Positions 11,160-18,756 of a DNA stretch of 64,000 nt are shown here, one piece after another (the first letter of the stretch is position 1; every line of letters starts with the position of its first letter). A program made the translations under genes and the position numbers. Source of the stretch: Enterobacter wuhouensis (GTDB lineage Bacteria; Pseudomonadota; Gammaproteobacteria; Enterobacterales; Enterobacteriaceae); the NCBI RefSeq assembly GCF_004331265.1, contig NZ_SJOO01000001.1, positions 124,001 through 188,000 on the forward strand, written 5' to 3'. A model generated the notes under the pieces. That model saw only the letters and a program-made list of their open reading frames with translations. It was not told the DNA's origin and searched no databases.

Positions 11160-11663
11160 ATGACCGGTATGAGTAATGTAACGAAACTGGCGGGCGAGCC
11201 ATCAGGACAGGAATTCCTGGTATTCACTTTGGGCGATGAGGAGTACGGCATCGATATCCTGAAAGTGCAGGAAATTCGTGGCTACGATCAGGTGACCCGC
11301 ATCGCGAACACGCCCGCGTTTATCAAAGGCGTGACCAACCTGCGCGGCGTGATTGTGCCTATCGTTGACCTGCGCGTGAAGTTCAGCCAGGGCGACGTGG
11401 AGTATAACGATAACACCGTGGTGATCGTGCTGAATCTGGGTCAGCGCGTGGTGGGTATTGTGGTTGACGGCGTATCCGACGTGCTGTCGCTGACCTCCGA
11501 CCAAATCCGTCCTGCGCCAGAGTTTGCGGTCACGCTGTCGACCGAATACCTGACCGGTCTGGGCGCGCTGGGCGAGCGTATGCTGATTCTGGTGAACATC
11601 GAGAAGCTGCTGAACAGCGACGAGATGGCGCTGCTGGATATCGCTGCGAATCATGTAGCGTAG
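11160..11663 (+). CDS. cheW: chemotaxis coupling protein CheW
   Basis: CheW joins CheA to the methyl-accepting receptors in the membrane array. The 167-residue single CheW domain equals the E. coli protein, with [22 protein letters not shown], the receptor-contacting [13 protein letters not shown] and [13 protein letters not shown]. It lies 19 bp after cheA, behind AGAAGG. It is the last gene of motAB-cheAW and is followed at once by a terminator. In E. coli tar follows; here an accessory block intervenes. Confidence 0.98.
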   Translation: MTGMSNVTKLAGEPSGQEFLVFTLGDEEYGIDILKVQEIRGYDQVTRIANTPAFIKGVTNLRGVIVPIVDLRVKFSQGDVEYNDNTVVIVLNLGQRVVGIVVDGVSDVLSLTSDQIRPAPEFAVTLSTEYLTGLGALGERMLILVNIEKLLNSDEMALLDIAANHVA

Positions 11664-11671
11664 GTAAATGC

Positions 11672-11698
11672 AAAACGGCAACCAGGTTGCCGTTTTTT
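11672..11698 (+). terminator. terminator of the motAB-cheAW operon
   Basis: AAAACGGCAAC (11672-11682) pairs with GTTGCCGTTTT (11686-11696) over a three-base loop, followed by more T. The A-rich upstream arm means it may also work in the other direction for the convergent symporter gene. Confidence 0.92.
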
Positions 11699-11705
11699 GT
11701 GTTTG

Positions 11706-11740
11706 CTCCCTCTCCCCGTGGGAGAGGGCTGGGGTGAGGG
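11706..11740. repeat. palindromic intergenic repeat (copy 1)
   Basis: CCCTCTCCC-CGT-GGGAGAGGG is a perfect nine-pair hairpin followed by CTGGGGTGAGGG. The same motif recurs at 41851-41888, 41911-41946 and, as the core only, at 56141-56169. All copies lie after gene 3' ends. It resembles short palindromic repeats scattered through Enterobacter and Klebsiella genomes. Confidence 0.8.
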
Positions 11741-11767
11741 CATCAGGCCTCACCTTTTTTTACATCC

Positions 11768-13027
11768 TTATGCTTCCTGATTTACCAGCGCTGCTTCCGC
11801 TTCACGCGCCCCTTCATTCTGCGAGAGCATCGCCGTCGCAATACCGTTCCCCAGCACGTTAATCGCGGAACGGCCCATATCCAGGAAGTGATCGATCCCC
11901 ATCAGCAGCAGAATACCGGCCACCGGAATGTTAAAGCTCGGAATAGTTGCCGCCAGCACCACCAGCGACGAGCGCGGTACGCCCGCAATCCCTTTTGACG
12001 CCAGCATCAGCGTCAGCATCAGCACCGTCACTTCGGAGAAGCTGAGGTGAATGTTGTATGCCTGGGCGATAAACATGGAGGCGAAAGAGCAGTACACCAT
12101 CGAACCGACCAGGTTAAATGAATAACCAATCGGCAGGACGAAAGAGGCAATACTGCGTGAGCAGCCGAAGCGCTCCAGCTGCTCCAGCGTTTTAGGGTAG
12201 GCCGCTTCAGAGCTGCTGGTCGTAAAGGCGACCAGCACCGGATCTTTCAGCATGCTGACCAGGCGAAACACCTCTTTCTTCAGCACCATATATCCCACCG
12301 CCAGCAGCACCATACAGGTGAGGACAATCGCGACATAGTAGCCGCCAATGAAGGATGCGTAGTTCAGCAGGATGCCCAGACCCTGCGTTGCGATAACCGA
12401 TGAAATGGCGGCGAAAATCGCCAATGGCGCCACGTACATCACGTATCCGGTGACTTTCAGCATGATATGGGACACGACGTCCAGCGCGGCCACCAGCGGG
12501 GCGTTGAACTTCTGCCCCAGCGACGCGCCGCCGATGCCGAAGAACATCGAGAACACCACGATCTGCAGAATTTCGTTGTTCGACATCGCCCCGGCAATAC
12601 TGGTTGGAATAGTGTGGGACAGGAAAGCCTTCAGCGTCATTCCGCCGACGGCCAGGCCGGTATCCACCGCCTCCGTGGGGATCGTCAGGTTAAGGCCGCT
12701 GCCCGGCTGCTCCAGGGTGACAATGAACAGCCCCACCAGAATAGAGAGCACGGATGAGCTAATAAACCAGACCATCGCCTTGCCGCCTACGCGACCGATG
12801 GTGGACGTTTCGCCCATTTTCATAATGCCGACCGTGAGCGTGCTAAAGACCAATGGCGCTATCACCATTTTGATCAGCCGCAGGAAAATATCGGTGAGCA
12901 GCGTAATGTTATCTGACCAGGCTGTGATGGCGTCCGGTGAGGCATACTCGTGAATCGCCGCCCCTGAAAGAATACCCGCCAGCATGAATATCACGATGAA
13001 GAGTGTGAGTTTGTTTGCACTTGCCAC
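11768..13027 (-). CDS. DAACS-family (SDF) dicarboxylate/amino-acid:cation symporter
   Basis: This 419-residue membrane protein belongs to the GltP/DctA/GltPh family of elevator symporters for C4-dicarboxylates or acidic amino acids. Family marks are the serine-rich hairpin FTTSSSEAAYP (S271-S273), the KGIAGVP hairpin and LDMGRSAINVLGN with R386 and N390. The usual N(M/L)DG motif of TM7 reads NLVG (305-308), so the aspartate near a cation site is a valine. N rather than D in GN (residue 394) resembles the proton-coupled E. coli GltP. The start is GTG at 13027. It stands alone, divergent from a pilus operon, with a CRP site between. Substrate is not deducible; GltP- or DctA-like are both possible. 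Confidence 0.88.
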   Translation of the reverse strand: MASANKLTLFIVIFMLAGILSGAAIHEYASPDAITAWSDNITLLTDIFLRLIKMVIAPLVFSTLTVGIMKMGETSTIGRVGGKAMVWFISSSVLSILVGLFIVTLEQPGSGLNLTIPTEAVDTGLAVGGMTLKAFLSHTIPTSIAGAMSNNEILQIVVFSMFFGIGGASLGQKFNAPLVAALDVVSHIMLKVTGYVMYVAPLAIFAAISSVIATQGLGILLNYASFIGGYYVAIVLTCMVLLAVGYMVLKKEVFRLVSMLKDPVLVAFTTSSSEAAYPKTLEQLERFGCSRSIASFVLPIGYSFNLVGSMVYCSFASMFIAQAYNIHLSFSEVTVLMLTLMLASKGIAGVPRSSLVVLAATIPSFNIPVAGILLLMGIDHFLDMGRSAINVLGNGIATAMLSQNEGAREAEAALVNQEA

Positions 13028-13454
13028 GAAAAAAGACCCTCTCTGCGCTTAAGGTTTCACCCGCGCGATACATATCAATTTTTTATTATGTCGCGGGAAA
13101 TATTCGGCACATAAATTGACGGAAAGCGAGGGGGGATACAACTCCTTTTTAATTTTTATTAATTTTGTTGAATGTGCCGTGACGATATATTGTGATGTCG
13201 ATCACAGTATTGTGGATATATCCTCACCCTGGCGCGCGTTTATTCCACCGAAAACAGGTTAAATTCCTGTTTATTAAGCGATATTGCTGTCAATAAGGCA
13301 AACGTCGTGTGTCTTTTGGTAAGGGTGGTTGAAGCGGTATCCATAAACTAAATTCGAAGTAACCCCCTCTGAGGATTGTTTAGCGGGGCTAACATATTGA
13401 GCGTTATCAATAAAATATGGCAAGCGAAAGGAAACATCTTCTGGAGGGGGGTCA
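13028..13454. promoter_or_regulatory. 427-bp divergent control region between symporter and Csu-type pilus operon
   Basis: No gene is visible here. The region is AT-rich around 13075-13185, holds one exact CRP site (13191-13206) and ends with a strong GGAGGGGGG Shine-Dalgarno before the pilin ATG. I could not assign a -35/-10 pair with confidence for either direction. Confidence 0.55.
13191..13206 (+). promoter_or_regulatory. CRP-binding site between symporter and pilus genes
   Basis: TGTGATGTCGATCACA is an exact TGTGA-N6-TCACA palindrome. It lies about 165 bp before the symporter start on the minus strand and about 250 bp before the pilin start. Carbon-catabolite control of a carboxylate symporter would be ordinary; control of the pilus is equally possible. 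Confidence 0.8.
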
Positions 13455-14027
13455 ATGAAAAGAAAACGCCTTTTGATTTGTGCTGGTACCCTGGTGATAG
13501 CGACTGCATCTTATCAGACGCTGGCGGTAACCAGCAGCGGCACCATCGGTGCGACGCTGACGTTAACGAACGGCTGCCTGATCAACGGATCGCCAACGCA
13601 AAACGGGATTAACTTCGGGACGCTGGATTTCGGCACGCATCCTGCAACCTTTTCCACGCTGACAACTCAGCTGACCGGCGCGAGCGGAGGGAACACGTTC
13701 ACCATTCAGTGTACCACTGCCAGCTATACGGTCGCGATCACCGGCAATACTAACTCCACCGCACCGGGCACGGTTGTCGGGACGCCCGGCACGCCAGCGC
13801 GCTACCTGATTAACACCGCCAACGCGGCTCAGGGCGTGGCGTACAGCCTCTACAGCGACAGCGGGTTCAACAACATCATTGCCAACAACGCGGCGCTGCC
13901 GGTCGCTTCGACGGCGGGAGGGGTGAATAGCTACACCCTTTTCGGACGCATTACCGGGGGCGGTAACAGCGTCACGGTCGTTCCGGGAACCTACACCGAC
14001 ACCATTAACGTCAGCGTAACTTACTAG
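13455..14027 (+). CDS. spore coat U domain pilin, likely major subunit of an archaic (Csu-type) pilus
   Basis: The 190-residue secreted protein has a signal peptide (MKRKRLLICAGTLVIATASYQTLA) of the usual n-, h- and c-region pattern, then one SCPU (spore coat U) domain with the opening NGCLI and the marker FGTLDFGTH. Cysteines C41 and C86 would form the usual disulfide. The C terminus GTYTDTINVSVTY is the donor-strand-type end of these pilins. Being first in the operon, behind GGAGGGGGG, it should be the major rod subunit equivalent to CsuA/B of Acinetobacter. A short hairpin follows it. No fine specificity can be stated. Confidence 0.85.
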   Translation: MKRKRLLICAGTLVIATASYQTLAVTSSGTIGATLTLTNGCLINGSPTQNGINFGTLDFGTHPATFSTLTTQLTGASGGNTFTIQCTTASYTVAITGNTNSTAPGTVVGTPGTPARYLINTANAAQGVAYSLYSDSGFNNIIANNAALPVASTAGGVNSYTLFGRITGGGNSVTVVPGTYTDTINVSVTY

Positions 14028-14052
14028 CTCCAGCCATGAGGGCATTTTTATG

Positions 14053-14070
14053 TCTGCGCGAAAGCGCAGA
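14053..14070 (+). other. GAAA-tetraloop hairpin after the first pilin gene
   Basis: TCTGCGC (14053-14059) pairs with GCGCAGA (14064-14070) over a GAAA loop, a very stable RNA hairpin type. It lies between the first pilin stop and the preferred GTG start of the second subunit, and its 3' arm overlaps the Shine-Dalgarno AGAGGG (14068-14073). It could stabilise the upstream pilin message and hold down translation of the minor subunit; this is inference. Confidence 0.6.
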
Positions 14071-14077
14071 GGGATTC

Positions 14078-14581
14078 GTGCAGCCTTTTTTTGCGCTGAT
14101 GGTCGGGCTGATGCTAGTCCCTGAGGCCGGGGCGGTTACGTCACAGTCATTTAAGGTCAGCGCGACCATCGTGCCGGGCTGCTCGGTAACGACCGGAACC
14201 GGCGGGCTGTTTGGCACGCTGGATTTTGGCACCCATACCGGAGTCGAAAGCGCGCCCGTCAGCACCAGCTTTGTCCCCAACGGGGCGTTGTCCATCGCCT
14301 GCACGCCGGGCGTAGCGCTGAGTATGAGCATCAACGGAGGCCAAAATTACGCGTCGGTTCGACGGATGATCCGTTCCGGCGGAGCAGACGCGGTGGGGTA
14401 TCGGCTCTACAGCAGCAGCTCGTTGGCCGCAAACAGCGAAATCGGGGTTAATCAGGCGATACCCATCACCTATACCAACAGTAACAACATTGCGCTGCCG
14501 CTTTTTGGCGTGGCGCTGCTGACGGGGTTCAGCCCGGCAGGTGCGTATTCAGATCAACTCACCGTGACCTTGTCATGGTGA
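14078..14581 (+). CDS. spore coat U domain minor pilin
   Basis: Starting at GTG 14078 this is a 167-residue secreted protein with signal peptide MQPFFALMVGLMLVPEAGA and one SCPU domain: VPGCSV, FGTLDFGTH, the second cysteine in SIACTPG, and a YSDQLTVTLSW end. An ATG at 14036 would add 14 unlikely residues and has no Shine-Dalgarno; GTG 14078 has AGAGGG four bases upstream and gives a clean signal peptide. It is probably an adaptor or minor subunit, like CsuA or CsuB, donated to the chaperone encoded next. Confidence 0.8.
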   Translation: MQPFFALMVGLMLVPEAGAVTSQSFKVSATIVPGCSVTTGTGGLFGTLDFGTHTGVESAPVSTSFVPNGALSIACTPGVALSMSINGGQNYASVRRMIRSGGADAVGYRLYSSSSLAANSEIGVNQAIPITYTNSNNIALPLFGVALLTGFSPAGAYSDQLTVTLSW

Positions 14582-14597
14582 AAAAGGGAGAGCATCG

Positions 14598-15350
14598 ATG
14601 AAGCCATTATTCAGGCGCATTTGCCTGGCGAGTATGTTGGGGGTCGCAGCCGGTCAGGCGCACGCGGCGGCGACCATTCTGTTATGGCCCATCGATCCGT
14701 GGCTCTCGGCAGAGACCAAAGCCACGGAGTTGTGGATTCAGAATCAAGGGAACAGCGCGACGACCATGCAGGTGCGTATCGTGCGCTGGAGGCAGGATGG
14801 GGGATACGAGCGCTACTCGGCGCAGCAGGACGTCGTCGCCAGCCCGCCGATCGTAACCATTGGCAAAGGCAGCAAGCAGCTGATCCGCCTGATTAAACAG
14901 GGCACGGTGCCGATGGGCGTTGAGCAAGCCTACCGCATCATCGTGGATGAAATTCCCCAGCCCGATGCCAAAGCCGATCCGGCTATCGGCCTCAAGCTGC
15001 AGATGCGCTACTCCATCCCGCTCTTTGTCTACGGGCAAGGCATTCCGACCATAAAAGAGGGCGCACATCACGCGCTCGTTGATACTAAAAACCTGAGCTG
15101 GCGCGTTGCGCAGGAGGGCGGGCAGCCCGTGCTGGAGGTTCGCAATCAGGGCGATGTTCACGTCAGGCTCAGCCAGGTGGCGCTCGAACAGGGGGGGCAA
15201 AAGCGCACGATTGCGGAGGGGCTGCTGGGGTACGTTCTGCCGCACAGCGCGCGCAGCTGGCCTCTGCCGGCCGGCGTGCGTCAGCCAAACCAGATGAGCG
15301 CACAGATTAATGCCAGGGATACGCAATGGCAGTCGACGCCCGTCAACTGA
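14598..15350 (+). CDS. periplasmic pilus chaperone of the Csu type
   Basis: This 250-residue periplasmic protein has a signal peptide ending AHA and an N-terminal PapD-like immunoglobulin domain with ILLWPIDPWLSAETKATELW, TTMQVRIVRW and the subunit-holding segment QAYRIIVDEIPQP, forms seen in archaic chaperones such as CsuC. It would carry folded SCPU subunits to the usher. It follows the minor pilin by 16 bp (Shine-Dalgarno GGGAG), and its last 25 bases overlap the usher gene, which implies coupled translation. Confidence 0.88.
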   Translation: MKPLFRRICLASMLGVAAGQAHAAATILLWPIDPWLSAETKATELWIQNQGNSATTMQVRIVRWRQDGGYERYSAQQDVVASPPIVTIGKGSKQLIRLIKQGTVPMGVEQAYRIIVDEIPQPDAKADPAIGLKLQMRYSIPLFVYGQGIPTIKEGAHHALVDTKNLSWRVAQEGGQPVLEVRNQGDVHVRLSQVALEQGGQKRTIAEGLLGYVLPHSARSWPLPAGVRQPNQMSAQINARDTQWQSTPVN

Positions 15351-17710
15351 AACCCGCGATGATGATCCTGCTCTGCGTCAGTACCAGCACCTGGGCCGAG
15401 CCCGGCGATGACAGCTTGCCGCCGCCGCCGCAGGCTCAGGCCATAAACGGCGAGGCGGTGTTTCAGCTTGCGCTGGTGCTGAACCACTATGACACCGGGC
15501 TGGTCGTCCCCGTGACGCAGCGCGATGGCGCGTACTTTATTTCCAGTGCGGATCTGCTGCGCGCCGGGCTTCCGCCCGAGCATGTGCCAACGGGGGACGT
15601 CAATTTGTCCACGCTGTCACAGGTGCGCGTGGAATACGACAGCGCCGCACAGCGTCTGATGTTGACCGTGCCCCGCGACTGGGTCTCTTCCCGCGTCACC
15701 CCTTTCAGCGGGCAAACGGCCCAAAGCAAACCCCACTACGGCAGAGGGGCGCTGCTTAATTACGATCTCTATACCAACCACACCGAACATATCGGCGGTC
15801 AGGCCGCGCTCTGGCATGAGTTTCGCTATTTCAACGAGAACGGTTCGTTCTCGTCCACCGGCTATGCGCGGGAAAATTTCGCCGGAAGCAACGGCCAGCA
15901 GGAGGGCTACGTGCGCTACGACACGACCCTGCTGGTGACCAACGAAGAGGATGCCACCACCTGGACCGCCGGGGACGTCATTAGCGATGCCCTGAGCTGG
16001 ACCTCAAGCGTGCGTATGGGCGGGATCAGCTACGGACGCGATTTCTCGTTGCGCCCGGACCTGGTCACCTGGCCGCTGCCGGAGTTCTCGGGCGAAGCCG
16101 CCGTGCCAACCTCTGTCGATCTCTTTATCAACGGCTACCGTTCCGGCTCGACCCAGCTGCAGCCGGGGCCGTTTACGTTGACCAACCTGCCGTACATCAA
16201 CGGCGCCGGGGACGCGGTGCTGGTCACCACCGACGCCCTGGGGCGGCAGGTGAGCACCACGCTGCCGTTTTACGTCACCAGCGATTTGCTGAAGGAGGGG
16301 CTGAGCGACGGGGCGGTAACGCTGGGGAGCCTGCGCCGCAATTACGGTATCAAGAATTTCGACTATGGTCCGGCTGCGGGCAGCGGATCGTACCGCTATG
16401 GCCTAACGGACTGGCTGACGCTGGAAGGCCACGCCGAGGGCGCGGAGGAGCTGGCCCTCGGCGGCGCGGGAACGGTCGTCAAGCTGGGGCGCTTTGGCGT
16501 CGTGAACTCCTCGTACAGCCACAGCCGAATGCGCGGTGACGACGGCGGACAAATCAACTGGGGATACCAGTACAGCACCAGTGAATTCAGCGTGGCGACA
16601 CAGCATACCCGGCGCTCGCGGGATTTTGGCAACCTGGCCCTGTATGACCAGCCGACGGTTTACGATGAAAACGACAGGCCCATTGCCAGCTTCAGCCGCA
16701 ATACGGACCAGTATTCCCTGACCTTTAACCTCGGGCAGTACGGTAACATCGGCGCGGCCTGGATTGGCGTGGAAAGTTTTGACAGCCAGAAAACCGAGCT
16801 GCTTAACCTGTCCTGGAGCCGCAACCTGTGGGGCTCCAGCAGTATTTACCTCGCGGCCAGCCGCGACCAGCAGCGCGGCGACTGGACGATGGCGCTCTCT
16901 CTGCAGGTGCCGCTGGGGGAACGCGACAGCGCCGCCGTGACCTTTGAAAATACGCCGGATTCCGGGAGCACCCAGCGCATCAACTATAACCACTCGATGC
17001 CGTCCGACGGCGGCCTGAGCTGGAACATGGCGTGGGCCAATCAGTCGCAGCGGAGCAACTACCAGCAGGGCACGCTCGGCTGGCGCAACAGCAACATTGA
17101 GCTGCAGGGCGGCGGCTACGGCGAGCGGGACATGATGACCTGGTGGGGCGAGGCGATGGGCTCCATCGTGCTGATGGACGGCGAACTGTTTGCGGCGAAC
17201 AAAATCAACGATGCCTTTGTGGTGATCAGCACCGACGGCCATCCGGACGTGCCCGTCAGCTATGAAAACCAGCCGGTCGGCAAAACCAACAACAACGGCT
17301 ATCTGCTGGTGAGCGGCGTGTCGGCCTATTATCCGGCGAGCTACAGCATTGATACCCTGAATTTGCCTGCCGATACCCGGTTAAAAGAGACCGAGCGCCG
17401 GGTGGCGATCCGCCGCCACAGTGGCTATCTGGTTGATTTCCCCATGGAGCAGGAGCGGGTAGCCAGCGTGATCCTCCACGACGCGCAGGGGCACGCCATC
17501 CCGGTGGGAAGCCAGGTGAGACGCGCCTCGCGCAGCGCTGCGGTAGTGGGGTATGACGGCATCGCGTGGCTGGAAAATCTCAGCGACGTAAATGCGCTGG
17601 AGGTGACGACGCCAGCCGGGAAGCGCTGCAGGGTTACGCTGACCGTTGGCGCAAACCCGGAGCATAAGCTGCAAACCTTTGGCCCGCTGATTTGCCGGGA
17701 GGGCACGTGA
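15326..17710 (+). CDS. outer membrane usher of the Csu-type pilus
   Basis: The 794-residue product is a fimbrial usher: an N-terminal periplasmic domain (VFQLALVLNHYDTGLVVPVTQ), a long beta-barrel with NYDLYTNHTE, the plug region PTSVDLFINGYRSGSTQLQPG and LPFYVTSDLLKEGLSDG, and C-terminal domains ending GANPEHKLQTFGPLICREGT. It forms the outer membrane pore through which SCPU pilins are assembled. It is somewhat shorter than CsuD as I recall it, in keeping with archaic ushers. It overlaps the chaperone gene (25 bp) and the tip gene (4 bp). Confidence 0.92.
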   Translation: MAVDARQLKPAMMILLCVSTSTWAEPGDDSLPPPPQAQAINGEAVFQLALVLNHYDTGLVVPVTQRDGAYFISSADLLRAGLPPEHVPTGDVNLSTLSQVRVEYDSAAQRLMLTVPRDWVSSRVTPFSGQTAQSKPHYGRGALLNYDLYTNHTEHIGGQAALWHEFRYFNENGSFSSTGYARENFAGSNGQQEGYVRYDTTLLVTNEEDATTWTAGDVISDALSWTSSVRMGGISYGRDFSLRPDLVTWPLPEFSGEAAVPTSVDLFINGYRSGSTQLQPGPFTLTNLPYINGAGDAVLVTTDALGRQVSTTLPFYVTSDLLKEGLSDGAVTLGSLRRNYGIKNFDYGPAAGSGSYRYGLTDWLTLEGHAEGAEELALGGAGTVVKLGRFGVVNSSYSHSRMRGDDGGQINWGYQYSTSEFSVATQHTRRSRDFGNLALYDQPTVYDENDRPIASFSRNTDQYSLTFNLGQYGNIGAAWIGVESFDSQKTELLNLSWSRNLWGSSSIYLAASRDQQRGDWTMALSLQVPLGERDSAAVTFENTPDSGSTQRINYNHSMPSDGGLSWNMAWANQSQRSNYQQGTLGWRNSNIELQGGGYGERDMMTWWGEAMGSIVLMDGELFAANKINDAFVVISTDGHPDVPVSYENQPVGKTNNNGYLLVSGVSAYYPASYSIDTLNLPADTRLKETERRVAIRRHSGYLVDFPMEQERVASVILHDAQGHAIPVGSQVRRASRSAAVVGYDGIAWLENLSDVNALEVTTPAGKRCRVTLTVGANPEHKLQTFGPLICREGT

Positions 17711-18672
17711 AGCGCCTGCTGCTGGCCGTGCTGCTGCTGTTTTCTGGCGGCAGCTGGGCGGCCTGTACCGTCAGCACGGCGAATGCCTCCTTTGGCAGCG
17801 TGACGTCTTTTGCCCTCAGCGGCGCGGGGGAGGTCGAAACCACCGGCACGCTGATTGTCGCCTGTGACGCGATTTTGAACCTGCTCACCAGCGATTCGGT
17901 CACGCTTAACTTTATTTCGGCGACGGTTTCCGCCAACAGTCGGGCGACCATGAAGCGTACCGACAACGCGACCATTACCGACGCGATCCCCACCCGCCTG
18001 TGCGGGCAGTCCGGCTGCGCTGGCAGTAGCGAAGTGCAGACCACCAAAACCTATACCTGGGGCGGCAGCACGCTGTTAAATCTGATTGGCGGCAAACAGT
18101 ATAATATTCCGCTCTATTTCCGCACCGTTCCAGGCCAGAACGTAACGGCGGGGCCGTATCAGGTCACGCTCAACTTCAGTATTACCTACAGCGTCTGTTC
18201 TGTGGGGGTACTCAACCTGTGCCTCTCGGGGCAACAAACCGGCACCTCCAACACCAGCATTACGGTGAACATGAACGTCACCAACGACTGCAGCACCATG
18301 ACCACGCCGGACGTGAACTTTAACAGCGCGCCGCTGGTGCAAAATTTCCCCACCGTTTCGCAAGCTATCGCCGTCACCTGCACCAAAGGCAGCGCCTACA
18401 CCATAGGAATAAACAATGGTGCCAATGCGCTAAACAACGTTCGCCGTATGGTCAGCGGCAGTAACTTTATGAGTTACGAAATCTATAAAGAAGCAAGCGG
18501 CAATCGCTGGGGCGGCAGCGGTACGGAGCGCTGGGCCAGCTCGGCCTCCTCGCAGCTGAGCGCCGACGGCTTATTGCGTACCTATAACTACACCGCCAAA
18601 GTCCTCACCAGCCAGGCCACGCCGCCTGCCGGAACCTATACCGACACGCTGATCGTCGACGTCGCGTTTTAA
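17707..18672 (+). CDS. two-domain spore coat U tip protein, CsuE-like adhesin
   Basis: Starting from GTG 17707, whose GTGA overlaps the usher stop and which has GGGAGGG upstream, this encodes 321 residues. A signal peptide (MKRLLLAVLLLFSGGSWA) is followed by two consecutive SCPU domains, the first opening with ACTVSTANASFGS and the second near NDCSTMTTPDVNF with AVTCTKGSAYTIGINNG. Two domains and last place in the operon are the hallmarks of CsuE-type tip adhesins, which bind abiotic hydrophobic surfaces in Acinetobacter. Whether this one does so is inference. No terminator follows; the tar promoter begins 27 bp later. Confidence 0.87.
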   Translation: MKRLLLAVLLLFSGGSWAACTVSTANASFGSVTSFALSGAGEVETTGTLIVACDAILNLLTSDSVTLNFISATVSANSRATMKRTDNATITDAIPTRLCGQSGCAGSSEVQTTKTYTWGGSTLLNLIGGKQYNIPLYFRTVPGQNVTAGPYQVTLNFSITYSVCSVGVLNLCLSGQQTGTSNTSITVNMNVTNDCSTMTTPDVNFNSAPLVQNFPTVSQAIAVTCTKGSAYTIGINNGANALNNVRRMVSGSNFMSYEIYKEASGNRWGGSGTERWASSASSQLSADGLLRTYNYTAKVLTSQATPPAGTYTDTLIVDVAF

Positions 18673-18698
18673 CCCCGCGCTTTTCCCTTTCGCAAATG

Positions 18699-18725
18699 TA
18701 AAGTTCCTGTGGCCTGTGCCGATAA
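18699..18725 (+). promoter_or_regulatory. sigma28 promoter of the tar-tap-cheRBYZ operon
   Basis: TAAA (18699-18702), 15 bases and GCCGATAA (18718-18725) match the sigma28 consensus exactly. Transcription should begin near 18733, 24 bp before the tar ATG. It places the receptor and adaptation genes in the late flagellar class. Confidence 0.93.
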
Positions 18726-18756
18726 CACCGTTAATAAATCTATGAGAAGGTGTTGT

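Noticed and set aside
14036..14077. ATG start for the minor SCPU pilin
   Set aside because: No Shine-Dalgarno and an unlikely signal-peptide n-region; GTG 14078 fits better, though the ATG cannot be excluded.
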